The notes below the pieces were generated by a model, which was not told the DNA's origin, ran no database searches, and saw only the letters and a program-made list of their open reading frames with translations. Made by a program: the position numbers and the translations under genes. 64,000 nt of DNA, taken from assembly GCA_016271365.2 (NCBI GenBank), contig CM057459.1:820257001-820321000 (forward strand), given 5' to 3'. Positions 11,713-22,130 of this stretch are shown in pieces (within the stretch, counting starts at the first letter, position 1; the number at the start of each line of letters is the position of its first letter). Origin of the DNA: Neoceratodus forsteri. Taxonomy: Eukaryota > Chordata > Ceratodontiformes > Ceratodontidae.

Positions 11713-12609
11713 TGTGACAGGGACCTCCTGCCTCTCTTGAGGACTGACCTTTTCTTAAATCTTTAGCAACAGTTTTTCTATTTCTTAGCCTAATCTATCC
11801 ATTATAATTTCTATTTCATAAGGTTGGTCACCTCTGGGCATCCCCTTCTCTTTCTTTACTATTCTATAGTGTCCTCTTTAATTTTCCTTTCCCTCTCAGG
11901 TCCTAGTACAAGGAGGTTATTGTAGTGACCTCCAAAAGAATGTAAAACAGTTTATGTTTATTGTTGTTGGATTTAGTGTGTAATAGCACTATGTCATAAA
12001 ATACTTTGATGTATAAATCTGATGTTTATGAAATCTGAAAATGTTAAAAATACCATGGCAATAGGTGTTTTTGATAATGGTAAAAAGTACTAGGTGGCTA
12101 TTATAGAAATTAAGTTAGTTGTGCTATTTAAAATGCATGTAAATTGCTGTATATTGAACACGTCTGAAATGTCATGGTGATTAGCATTTATCCTCTGATG
12201 CTTTGCATTATGTAAGTATATATGATGATGTTTTTTTGTGAAACTTGATTTGTTGCCAATGCCCTTTGGGGTAACCCTTTTTTCAATGTTTCTGCATTGA
12301 GGTTTTTTTGGTTTTAGCTTGTTTTTTTCTTTTTCTTTTTGAACCCCCACTACCCAAGCAAACAGGGCCCAGATAGGGATGAAGGGTTTTCACTGAAAAG
12401 CGGTTAGATCAAAGATCAGTGTCGGTAGGTGCTGGCTAAGTGTAGAGAAAGGACATTCATAGTCTGTTGCTGCAAACTGATGTACTGAAAAAGGAATATG
12501 CTATTGTTGAAGCTTATTTCCTATATTCTGAATAAACATCACACAGAGAGTGTGTGTTCAACCTGAAGTTTGGTGTTGGGTCCATCTGTTATTCCACAAC
12601 CCCTCCACA
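11713..12609 (+). repeat. LTR 3 (897 bp)
   Basis: It starts TGTGACAGGG and ends CCTCCACA, with AATAAA near 12530. It is followed by TGCAC, which nearly repeats the five bases before LTR 1. This defines the right end of the composite element. Confidence 0.88.
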
Positions 12610-13060
12610 TGCACCATGTAACAGTGGTGGTAACATATCATTTTTAATAACTTGTTGAATGTTTAGTGTTTGTGCCTTAATAGCAGTTATATCTGCTCTA
12701 TTCTAGATTGACATTCCTGAACCAAAAAGGCCAGAGATGGTGCCTGCTGCACCGGTAATATCTGCAGTATCACGCCTAGTGTATGGTTTATTTAAGCATT
12801 AGAAGCAGATATAAAAATTCCTAAGTGTTCAGTGGCATGAGGTCCACTGACTGGATCATTTGTGCGAGTTTGGTAAGCAGCTGTCTAGAATTATTCTGAT
12901 TTAATCTAATCAGTTTATCCTTTATAATTGCAGGGTCAATTTGTATTGAGCTTTTTGAAGTTTTTGGTTTTCTCTCACTAAATTCCTGTGAATTTTTGTT
13001 TCCAAAAACTGAGAAGTATTTATTTTGGACTTATGCCATCTCTTTGCTTGACACCGCTAA
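12610..13060 (-). pseudogene. Env-like coding remnant, upstream piece with fusion-peptide-like stretch
   Basis: On the minus strand, a Gly/Ala-rich hydrophobic segment at about 12756-12717 follows a short basic stretch. A long helix-like, Gln/Lys-rich segment runs from there to the edge of LTR 3. A basic site followed by a glycine-rich hydrophobic peptide and a heptad helix is the usual order around the SU/TM junction of retroviral Env proteins. The frame contains stops (for example near 12715 and further upstream). The call rests on this arrangement and on collinearity with the pieces at 4556-4726, 3449-3665 and 938-1984. No gag or pol is recognisable further right. Confidence 0.38.
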
Positions 13061-13575
13061 TATCCCATTTGGGCCAGCTAAGGGCCCTATGTTGTTAATG
13101 TCTAGAAAACTGCAAACAACAATGTAAGCTACACACTGCAGAACTGTGCTTAGTGTGATGCTGAAGTGAGGTTTGCCCAGGGCTAACCTGATTTCACAGT
13201 GCTAATACATTAGCCCGGTGAAACCTGGTTAGCCCAGTGCAAACGGGAGCTATATTCAAAATTCCCATGCAAATAAGCCTACTTAGGTAATCCGTGAACA
13301 AACAAGTACATTTGCATCTCATTAAGTGCTGTTTAGCATACATTACCATGCAGTTTGCCCAGTGCTACTGCATGGAGCACAAAGCTCCCCCTTTTGGTCA
13401 GAATGGAAGTACAGGCTAGATGCTGCAGGCCAAGGAATGCCCATAGCATCCCCTGTTGGTCGGAATGGAAGTACAATCTGGAAGCAGCAGGAACTGTGTA
13501 CTGGTAGGCACAGTCAGTACAAAGAACACACCCATGCAGCTGTGCAAGCAGGACCTGCTCATATGTATGTGTATA
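13061..13575. other. Unassigned stretch
   Basis: I see no coding frame, hairpin or recognisable repeat here. A few short words recur (gttagcccagtgc / tgcccagtgcta near 13230 and 13360), but not regularly. Confidence 0.5.
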
Positions 13576-13582
13576 TTTATTT

Positions 13583-13595
13583 TTATATATATATA

Positions 13596-13635
<40 letters not shown>

Positions 13636-13659
13636 TATATATATATATATATATATATA
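13583..13659. repeat. TA dinucleotide microsatellite
   Basis: A nearly pure (TA)n tract of about 75 bp is interrupted by single C and G substitutions. Apparent reading frames of Tyr-Ile repeats across it are artefacts. Confidence 0.95.
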
Positions 13660-13925
13660 CAGATCAATAGCTATACATACACACTGCCCATGGCCATACA
13701 TGCCCTGGAGGATGCCGCCCCCAACAACATAGGTACCCCACTGCAGTAGTGGGTGAAACATAGTGGGGGGGATGCAATACATGTGACAGGCATAAGGGGC
13801 ATGCCTGGTGGGGGCAGGAGGCCATAGACTGTAGGGTCACTAGAATATGCAGCATATGCAGTAGATAGGGAATAGGGCAGAATGGCTTGGCCAGGCAGTC
13901 CTTTTCTGCTGTCATGGTCCTATTC
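13660..13925. other. Unassigned stretch
   Basis: GC-richer sequence between the microsatellite and the minisatellite array. Nothing is recognisable on either strand. Confidence 0.5.
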
Positions 13926-13929
13926 AGGG

Positions 13930-14815
13930 GTGTGCCTGTTAAACCCTTGTAGGCTAGTGTCTCCCCCCAGCATGATCACCAATCCCTGGTAGCCCCACAA
14001 CACATTGGAACCCCGCATGTTCCAGTGGTCCCCCCACCCCCAAGTATGACTCCTGACCCCTGTTGAAAATAAAAGAAGGACTTTTCCCTGGTAGTTTAGT
14101 GATCCCCCCACCCCTAAGCATGGCTCCCAACCCCCATTGAAAATAAAATAAATAACATTTCCCTGGTAGTCTAGTGTTCCCCCACCCCCAAGCATGGCTC
14201 CCATCCCATATTGAAAATAAAATTAATAACTTTTCCCTGGTAGTCTTGTGGTCCCCCCAAGCACGGCTCACAACCCCCATTGAAAATAAAATAAATAACG
14301 TTTCCCTGGTAGTCTAGTGGTCCCCCCACCCCAAGCACAGCTCCCAACCCCAGTTGAAAATAAAATAAATAACATTTCCCTAGTAGTCTAGTGGTCTCTC
14401 CACCCCCAAGCATGGCTCCCGACCCCCGTTGAAAATAAAATAAATAACTTTTCCCTGGTAGTCTAGTGGTCTCTCCACCACCATCAACGTGGGTCAGGAG
14501 CCGTGCTTGGGTGTGGGGGGACCACTAGACTACCAGGGAAAAGTTATTTATTATATTTTAACGGGGGTCGGGAGCCATGCTTGGGATGCGGGGACCACTA
14601 GACTAGCATGGAAAAGGGTTTATTTACATGTGGAATGAGGGTCAGGATATGTGCATGGGGGTTGGGGGACCACTAGACTACCAGGGAAAAGGGTTTATTT
14701 ACATGTGGAATGGGGGTTGGGATACGTGCTTGGGGGTGGGGGGACCACATGACTACCAGGGCAACATCTTTTACTTTACAGTCAATGGGGGTTGGGATTC
14801 GTGTGGGAGGGCACT
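13930..14815. repeat. Head-to-head (inverted) array of a ~75-bp minisatellite
   Basis: From 13930 to about 14480 a unit beginning CCCTGGTAGTCTAGTGGTCC and ending in an A-rich GAAAATAAAATAAATAAC recurs. The CCCTGG starts fall at about 14086, 14161, 14235, 14304, 14378 and 14453, a spacing of 69-75 bp. From about 14490 to 14790 the same unit appears in reverse complement (GGACCACTAGACTACCAGGG) three to four times. The two halves can fold into one large hairpin with its turn near 14485. The unit is clearly related to that of the hAT-type MITE at 34561-35979. Confidence 0.85.
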
Positions 14816-14819
14816 GCTG

Positions 14820-14926
14820 CATTACCGTCAAACAGACAAACACAGCCAACTACAGACCAATGAGCTTGACTTGCACTCTGTGCACAATACTGGAAGGCAT
14901 TATAAAAGATTTCATTAATGAATATG
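14820..14926 (+). mobile_element. CR1-like LINE, RT fragment left of an insertion
   Basis: The plus frame reads TNTANYRPMSLTCTLCTILEGIIKDFINEYV, the conserved start of a CR1-group reverse transcriptase. The next RT block (QHGFTKSRSCQTN) resumes at about 16355. The hairpin-headed element 14927-16332 therefore sits inside this LINE. Confidence 0.75.
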
Positions 14927-16332
14927 TAAGCAATAACACATGACGAGGTGTGGGTTACATGCTGATAAGAGCAGGCCTAGGCTAAGTGCTTATGCTAGGC
15001 CTGCTCTTATCAGCACGCAACCCACACCTCGGAGTGTGTTATTGCGCTTATAAAATGGGCAACAGTAAAGTGAATAAACATTTGTAGTTTTAAAGTTTTT
15101 TATTGATATTTTAAAAAATAATAGAAGAACATATTGTAGAGAAAAAATAGTCCCTTTTGCTATTGTGTTATTGCCATTAGGATAGTTACATTGCCATTAG
15201 GATAGTAAGATTGAAGGTTTTAGCATGGATTTTAAATACTTTAACAGTTTTATTTGGGTTTAATTAAGGAACAAACAGGAAAGATTTGGGTTTTAATTAA
15301 GGAATCAAACAGGAAACTGGCAGAGCTCACTGTATTGCCATTAGGACAGTAACATTGAAGGTCTGACATGGATTTTAAATATTTTTACAGTTTTATTTGG
15401 GTTTCAATTAAGGGAACAAAGAGGAATGATTTGGGTTTTAATTTAGGAATTAAGCAGGAAACTGGCAGAGCTCACTGATTCTACATCGCAAAAACTTCTG
15501 GCCTCAGACCGCGAACTGAAACGGCGCTACAAAACGACTGATCGTAATCTCATTGCTGTTTAAATCGGAAGCGAATAAACTGTCCACAGCACGCTCAAAA
15601 AAGCAAAGCACAGAGGAATAAACCAAAGTCATCAATCAAAGAATAAAACTTCCTACAAGAAAATGATGTACCTTGCTCCAGGTCCAACACTGCTGCGATC
15701 ACTGGCTAGTTAATTGTGTGGAATCTGCTCGTTGAGGTGGTGGTGCTTCCTGTTACGCGTGCTCGCGCTTACTTGATAGGGTGATGAACTCACGTTGTGT
15801 ATCACAGAGTTTTGCACGTTAAATGCTGAAGTTTGGGGAGTTGTATTGAATTGCTGTATTACGCTTGTTGGTGGGAAGGTTTCTTGTGGGGTTTGATTCT
15901 CGTCGGGAGCGGAAGTTGCTGTTTCCGGTGATGGCAGCAATGTTGGAGCTGGAGCAAGATGCATCGTTTTCTTTTAGGAAGTTTTGTTTTTCCATGGATG
16001 GCTTGGGTTTATTGCTGTGTGGTTTGCTTTTTTGAGGGTGATGTGGACTATTTATTAGCTTCCGTTTTAAAGAGGAATACAGTTGCGATATGTGGTTTTG
16101 TAGCGCCGTTTCAGTTCGCGGTCTGAGGTGAGAAGGTGTCGCGCTGTGGCATCAGTGAGCTCTGCCAGTCAGCGTTCTTGTTTTCAGTTGGCAGAGCTCA
16201 CTGATTTTTTGCTGTCATGAGGCATGTTGCTGGGTGGTAGTGCCTGTTGGCTACAATATCATCTGATAAGGACACGGCTCAGATGATGTTGTAGCCAATC
16301 AGTGCTTTGGGATTTCGAAGCCCATTTTATAA
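14927..16332. mobile_element. Hairpin-headed TIR element E1
   Basis: At 14927-15047 a near-perfect palindrome has arms of about 55 bases built around GTGTGGGTT..GCTGATAAGAGCAGGCC. It is joined to a body bounded by exact 13-bp inverted repeats, TTATAAAATGGGC (15048-15060) and GCCCATTTTATAA (16320-16332). The body contains a ~155-bp direct duplication (about 15171-15330 and 15331-15484). It also has a perfect 34-bp inverted repeat (15502-15535 against 16096-16129) and a further palindrome at 16246-16302. A minus-strand frame of 84 codons (15964-15710) has no recognisable motif. No transposase is visible, so it is non-autonomous. Superfamily unknown. Confidence 0.75.
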
Positions 16333-17740
16333 ATACAAGTAAACCACCTCGGAGCTAAAACCCAACATGGGTTTACTAAAAGTAGATCTTGCCAGACAAA
16401 TATGCTGGAGTTTTATAATAGGGCCAGCATATGTCTGGATAGAAGTACACCAGTGGATGTTGTATTTCTTGATTTTGCCAAAGCATTTGATAAGTTATCC
16501 CATCAAGAAATAATCAAAGTTTTAACATCAATAGGAGTCCATGGCAATATTGTTTCATGGACCCACTCATGGCTTACTGACTGGAAACAGAGGGTCAGTA
16601 TAAAGAGAACCTACTCGGATTGGATGGTCATAACTAGTGGGGTCCCACAGGGGTCGGTGTTGGGACCATGTGTTTTTAATATATATGTAACACAACTAAA
16701 GTGTGTGCAGCCAGAGGTGTGGTTAACCACTTTCATGGATGACTGTAGGTTGGGGGCAGGAGCTGGGCACAGGACATCACAGTCAAATATGCAGGAACTA
16801 CTAAACTATAAAGAATCATGGTGCAGCACATTCAATCCTCCCTCCCAAATCCAGATAAATGTACAGTCATGCATTTTGGCAAACATAACCCTCAGCAGAG
16901 CTAACACCTAGGCGAACATCAACTGAAGATAGTTACAGAGGAAAGAGAGGAATGAGATCTAGGCATTACCATCACAAATGATCTGCAGTTCAAATCACAT
17001 TGCAATGAAATTATTAACAGGCAAATGGCATGCTAATCTGCATTTTGAGACACATTGAAAACAGAGATGGGGGGTCCTCCTGCCACTGTGCAGAGCATTG
17101 GTGAGAAGGGTCCTGGAGTTTGGGGCTCACATCTGGTCACCATACCACAAAAATGTATTTGATGAAATGGAGTGGATATAAAAGAGAGCCATTAGATCAA
17201 TAAGGGGTATGAAGAGAAAGGACTATGAACAAAGATTGTGAGAATTGGGCTTGTACACTCTGGTGTACAGAAGATGGAGGGGTGATATGTGCATGGTGTT
17301 TTGAGCCCTCACGGATCGTGACCTGTGGGAGAGACTGTGGCTGGAATTCCAAGAGCAACAGTACTTCACTAGGTCACATACATTACAGTTGAAAAGTGAA
17401 AATTGTAGAACTTGGAAACGTAAAATGTGGTACAATGAAAGGGTGGTGGCATCATGGAATGCTGTACCTGAGGAGGCTGTGGGTAGTGCATCAATGGAAA
17501 GCTTTAAATTAAAACTAGATGCTTGTACAATTTTGGATCCTTGCTAACTAACCTGGCAAGCATCTTGGATGCAAGTCCTTTTTGCTACGTACTTACGTAT
17601 GATGCCTATGATATTGATCATGACCTTGGGGCATCCTGCTTGTGACCCTCTGTCTTATGATTTGACCCCTTTTACTACTATACTACCCTCTGTTCCCACC
17701 AGTCAGCCCCCTACCCATCTTACTAATTCTTTTCCCACTC
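16333..17740 (+). mobile_element. CR1-like LINE, RT to C-terminus (right of the insertion)
   Basis: A 170-codon open block (16402-16911) carries VVFLDFAKAFDKLSH (about 16459-16503), with the first catalytic Asp present, and TSGVPQGSVLGPCVFNIY. The expected FADD box reads FMDD (about 16732-16743). C-terminal LINE text continues in shifted frames (HCNEIINRQM.., AHIWSPYHKN, then WYNERVVASWNAVPEE near 17430-17475) up to about 17530. The 3' boundary is uncertain. It differs in sequence from the TTTCTATG-tailed family, so it is a separate CR1-group lineage. Dead: frameshifts and stops after 16911. Confidence 0.85.
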
Positions 17741-17744
17741 CCTG

Positions 17745-20000
17745 ATCCTTCAGCCTAATCAGCAGCCTCATGTGTAGTACGGAATCAAAGGCCTTACTGA
17801 ATCTGAAATAGAGCAAATCTACTACTTGCCCCCATCTACTGCCCTTGTGATCCAGTCAGAAAATACTAATAGGTTAGTCTGGTGTGATTTTCCTGCCACA
17901 AATCCATGCTGCAACCCATTAGCCTCTAAGCAGTCTCTGTGCTTTCCTTAACTGTGACCTCCATCAGCTTAACTATAACTGAGGTAATATTGACCAGTCC
18001 ATAGTTTTCTGGGTCTTCTCTGTCCCCCCAATATGAAGTGAAACCATATCTGCAGATCTCCAATCCCTGGCACCTTACATGTCTCTAATGAGCTTCTGAA
18101 CAGCTCAGTCAGGGTCTCAGTCAGTTCTACTTCTAATTCTCTAAGCAGTGTTAGGTGTAAGCCATCTGGACCTGGTTCCTTATCTACCTTAAGTGTTGTT
18201 AGCCTGTTCTTCACTCAGTTGACCATGACAAGTACCTACCCATTTCCTGTATCCCCCTTTATGGAAACCTTTATAATGCTTATTTAGATATAGCCCCATT
18301 CACCCTCTACTGTGAATACCAAGCAGAAGTATTTTTTTTAAACCATTTACTTTCTGCCAATAATCTTCCACTGCCCTCCCATGTCAGAGAGCCTAAAAAT
18401 TCCCTTTTGTCTTGCTTCCCTAAAATACCTAAAGCACTCTTTTCACCTCCTTTAACAACTTTGTCTGTGTGCAGCTCTGAGTCTGCTTTGCCCCTCCTGA
18501 GCATGCTCTTTGCCTCCTTTGTCTTTCCCTTATGTTTCTACTATTCTTTCTCCCCTTGCCGTTACTTATACTACATCTCCTGAAGGCCTTTCCCTTTGCC
18601 CTCACTGCCTCATCCACCTTCCAGGAAGAAGTCTCCTGTATTTATTTCTCATGACTTTACTCATACATGAGTTAGACACCTCCAATCTGGCCCTTTTTGT
18701 TATGCCCCATTTTTCCCTCTACCCCTTTAATCCAATCCCTGCCCTTCAGTTTCTACCTAACCATCTCCCTCATTATGTTAATGTACGTTCCTTTAAGGAC
18801 TAGAACCACAGCCTTCAATGAATGTCTGCAATTTTCCAAAACCAATTCAAACCATACAAAGTTGTGGTCACTAGACACCAGAGGCTCCTTCACTGTTACC
18901 ACTTTCATCACCTCTCAGAGTTGGAAAGCACCAGATTGAGGATAACATCTTGTCTTGTGGGTTTCCTGATGCGTTTCACTAAGAAGCAGTCCTGCATGAT
19001 GTCCAGTAGTGCCTGACTTCTGGGGCCCATGCAGCTGCAGTAGCCCAATCAACATCAGGTAAATTAAGGTCACCGCTAACCACTACCTCCCCCTTTTGAA
19101 ATCTCCCTCCTCATTCCCATCACTAGTTCTCTATCCCCCTCCTTCTGCCATGGTGTTCTACAGACCAGACCTATCCTTCTCTCTTTTCCCCAGCAGCTGT
19201 TCTCAGCTTTACCCAAATTGACTTAATCTCCACCCCTTCCCTATAATAGCACTATCCTCAATTACTTCTATACTCTATCTTAAAGGGCTACACCTCTCCT
19301 CTTGCCCTTACCCCTAGCCCTCCTGAAAAGGGTATAACCTGGGATAGCTAGATCCCAATCATTATTTCCTGCTGTCCTTGTGTCTGTTATTGCCCATAAC
19401 AAAATAAAGCAGCTGCAGACACCTCTGTTTAATGGTGCTGACAAATACAGGGATGGAAATCCTGCACAAAGTCAAAACAAAAAAAAATACTCCAGAGTGA
19501 AGTGTCAAACATTTATTTAAACTTTCAAGATCAAGAGCACACCACTGTGCAGAACACAGGCATAGGCAGCCCTGCGGATCACCAGTAAGGCCTTATCATG
19601 TGATGATGTTTCTCTTATGGCCACTCTGTCAAGCCTGGCTTCTGCCACCATCACTTGGAGCTCACTGATGTTATTTCCTAAGTTCCTAGCATCCAGACAG
19701 ACCACCTTCCACCCACCCTTCTTGGTCCTTCTTACAGTTCCTGTATCCTATTATTTGTCTATACCTCTCCTTCTTTTGCTAAGGTTACTGCAACCCCAAT
19801 TGCCTTCTTCTGAATCCCCAGCCCTCCCTGCCTCTCACCCCCCCACTGGTCCACTCCTCTTCCTGCATCTACAGTCTCTAGATCCACCCTTGCCTCCTTC
19901 CTATTTCTAGGGAAGTACTGTACTAGCTATTCCCCATTTCTCCACCCCTTCCAAGGGCACTCCTAGCTCCAGTCTTTCCCCACCAGTTTAAATGCCTAGT
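17745..20000 (-). mobile_element. CR1-like LINE, endonuclease and RT parts
   Basis: Read on the minus strand, the copy begins at about 19705 with the start of the endonuclease domain (LDARNLGNNISELQVMVAEARLDRVAIRETS, where ITET would be usual). The linker follows at 18214-17969 (KVDKEPGPDGLHLTLLREL.. ETLTELFRSSLETCKVPG). The RT start is near 17960-17745, including a decayed FSKAFDSV. It is cut off within RT at about 17745, where the plus-strand LINE begins. Frames between 19500 and 18220 are heavily shifted. The conserved endonuclease Glu in the ITET motif is kept in RETS. Confidence 0.75.
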
Positions 20001-22130
20001 TATGTAGACATTAGGAGCTGGATTGTCAGTTGGCCTGAATTGCAGCAAGCTCTAGGTGCACTGAAGATTTGACACATCAGGCTTGCGGCACACTACCAAG
20101 ATTTTATGTCTCTCTCTTGTCCCTCCGATGCCCACTAGACCATCTTTGTGGTTTAGCATGCATCACTGTTCAGGTGCCCAAGAGTCAGTGCAAGCTTCCA
20201 TAAAGCAAGGAAACTGTGCCAGGGCTTTGGAAATTGAGCAGCAGTTGCGGGGAACTGGGACTTGTGCAACTGCGTCAATGACAGGGTTGTCAGCCTTTGA
20301 AAGCCCATCATCAAATGCTTGTCTAGTAGCACTCCTTCTATCCTTCATGACATGAATGCCATGTCCCTTAAAGAGCTTTTTGTCTCCAAAGTGATGCCAT
20401 TCCTCGACAACCCCGAAAAGTGATAGAAATGAATGGCAGTACCAGTCATGCACAGCAAATGTCTTCATTGCAAATAAGAACATTACTTAATCTGTTTGAT
20501 ATGCTAGAGTGTTAATTTACACAGTTTATTTAAAAATAAAATCTGGACATTTAAAAAATGGTCAGGGAGCAGATAGCAGGCATTAAATCAAAACGGAAAA
20601 TCTGAGATAAAAAAACAGCAAATATAAAATATGGGCAGGAGAGTTTTATTCAGTTTTGTTCATACCCTCTGTGTGTGTTACCATTACAAACCACTTGATT
20701 TTCGCTCTTATGGTTTATGTAGTATCACACACCTCTGGTACATAAACTGAACTCTTCTGACCCATGCACAATTTATATTTGTGTTTGTGTGAAGAAGAAT
20801 GTTGGTGTTTGGGGTCCCTCATTTATAGCACATGGCATTTTGTACTCAGATTAAGTCTTTGGCTTATTATTATGTACTAGCACTCCTGTCATATCCTTGT
20901 CTCATTCTTTCCTATTTCAAATCAAGGGAACAGTCATTTCATGAACTTTGAAACAGAAACTGATGGCACTGTTGGATGAGTTATACACAACAATATTTTG
21001 TTTACTCAGCAGTGAAATCAGATTTTGCCTCAAGGGTTCATGGGATGGTTGCTTCCAGAACATAAGATTGGAAATATTTAGACAGGGATATCTCTGGATG
21101 GCTAACACCTGAAGGTAGCCTAATAATTAATTATTTATTTGAAAATTGATAGACCTATGTAAGCTCAAGACTGTTTGGCACAAATACAGCTGACTCTGTC
21201 TGTATTTGGGTTACTGATCCAAAACCCAAATACTAGCTATATTCAAATTGTATCTGGGCACTTGTAGTTGTTTATTTTTTTTTAGAAGCAGGTGTTTTTA
21301 GGAGAAGGCACATCTCCAGGGCATCTTTATGTGCGTGGTGTGAGTGCACATCATATGGGAAGGCAATTGTCCAGTGTGAACTTCATTTAAGACATTTTAT
21401 TTTTAATTGCATCCTGTTCAGACTAGTCCCCATGCTGTGTGGCAATATGTATCAGAGTGAGAGGAGGGAAAGGCAGGTTGGAGTGGTACGAAAAGGATGG
21501 CTGGAGAAACGATGTCTGTGACAGGCCTTATCTCAGCCACTGCCTGTCCCTACATTGCAATGATTCCCTTCTGATTAGCAGTGGTGGTGGGTGGATCATG
21601 TGACACAGGGTCTGTACAGCAGAAGTCCCCATCAATGTTGTTCATTCTGGGAAAGGCTTATAACAGTGCAGCACTGGGGTCTGTGTCTAGTGCTGTATTG
21701 TGTGCACTCATTGCCAGTCACAGTGCTGTCTTTGGCTACCGTAAACAATTTCAAACAAAACAGCAAAAAAGTTTAAGTCAGAGAATTTGTTCTTAAAAAT
21801 ATTCAGGGAAAAGAAAAAACAATGGGTTTTGCTGAAATGGGTAAGGGGGGATGGGGTGAGGGGCACAGAAAACAGAAGAAGTACCTGAAGCCTAGAAAGC
21901 AGGACACGGTCATTTGCCATAGTACTGCAGAGGGTCAGAGTTACATTGGGTGTCTTGCCCAGTGTGACCATGAAGCACTAGAGTGGTGCAGAGGGCCCCA
22001 AAATTACCTTGGGCATCTTGCATAGTGTGACGAGATTTCAGTTCTTGCAATATTCAGCAGTGTAGCTCTACCCTGTTGAGAGCCACTTTTGTTTTTCTTC
22101 ATGTCACCATTTAATTACTTATCCCTGTAC
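20001..22130. other. Unassigned stretch with one minus-strand reading frame
   Basis: The minus strand is open for 106 codons at 20483-20163 (peptide containing VEEWHHFGDKKLFKGHGIHVMKDRRS), and the text reads like a real protein fragment, but I cannot place it. Near 21922-22030 a ~60-bp unit (gcagaggg...ttgggYRtcttgcMYagtgtgac) is duplicated in tandem. The rest shows no recognisable element. Confidence 0.5.

Larger units (their letters stand above)
4727..12609 (+). mobile_element. Non-autonomous LTR retroelement with three LTRs and two internal regions
   Basis: The same ~895-bp LTR (TGTGACA...CCACA) occurs three times in direct orientation at 4727, 9535 and 11713. Two ~1.29 kb internal regions of the same design separate them: a primer-binding-site candidate, a short gag-like frame and a polypurine tract. 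The flanks TACAC (4722-4726) and TGCAC (12610-12614) agree at four of five positions and look like a decayed 5-bp target duplication of the whole array. No protease, RT, RNase H or integrase sequence is present, so it must have moved with enzymes supplied in trans. The LTR-int-LTR-int-LTR form could come from recombination between sister proviruses. The host site is the minus-strand Env-like frame. Confidence 0.85.

Noticed and set aside
4727..12609. Segmental duplication instead of a retroelement
   Set aside because: TG..CA ends, primer-site and polypurine-tract positions, the polyadenylation signal in each repeat and near-matching 5-bp flanks fit an LTR element better.
13416..13782. Reading frames of alternating Tyr-Ile on both strands
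   Set aside because: They are translations of the TA microsatellite.
13920..14918. Gly/Trp-rich repeated frames of 80-108 codons, mostly minus strand
   Set aside because: They translate the 75-bp minisatellite in several frames at once; no codon preference or protein family.
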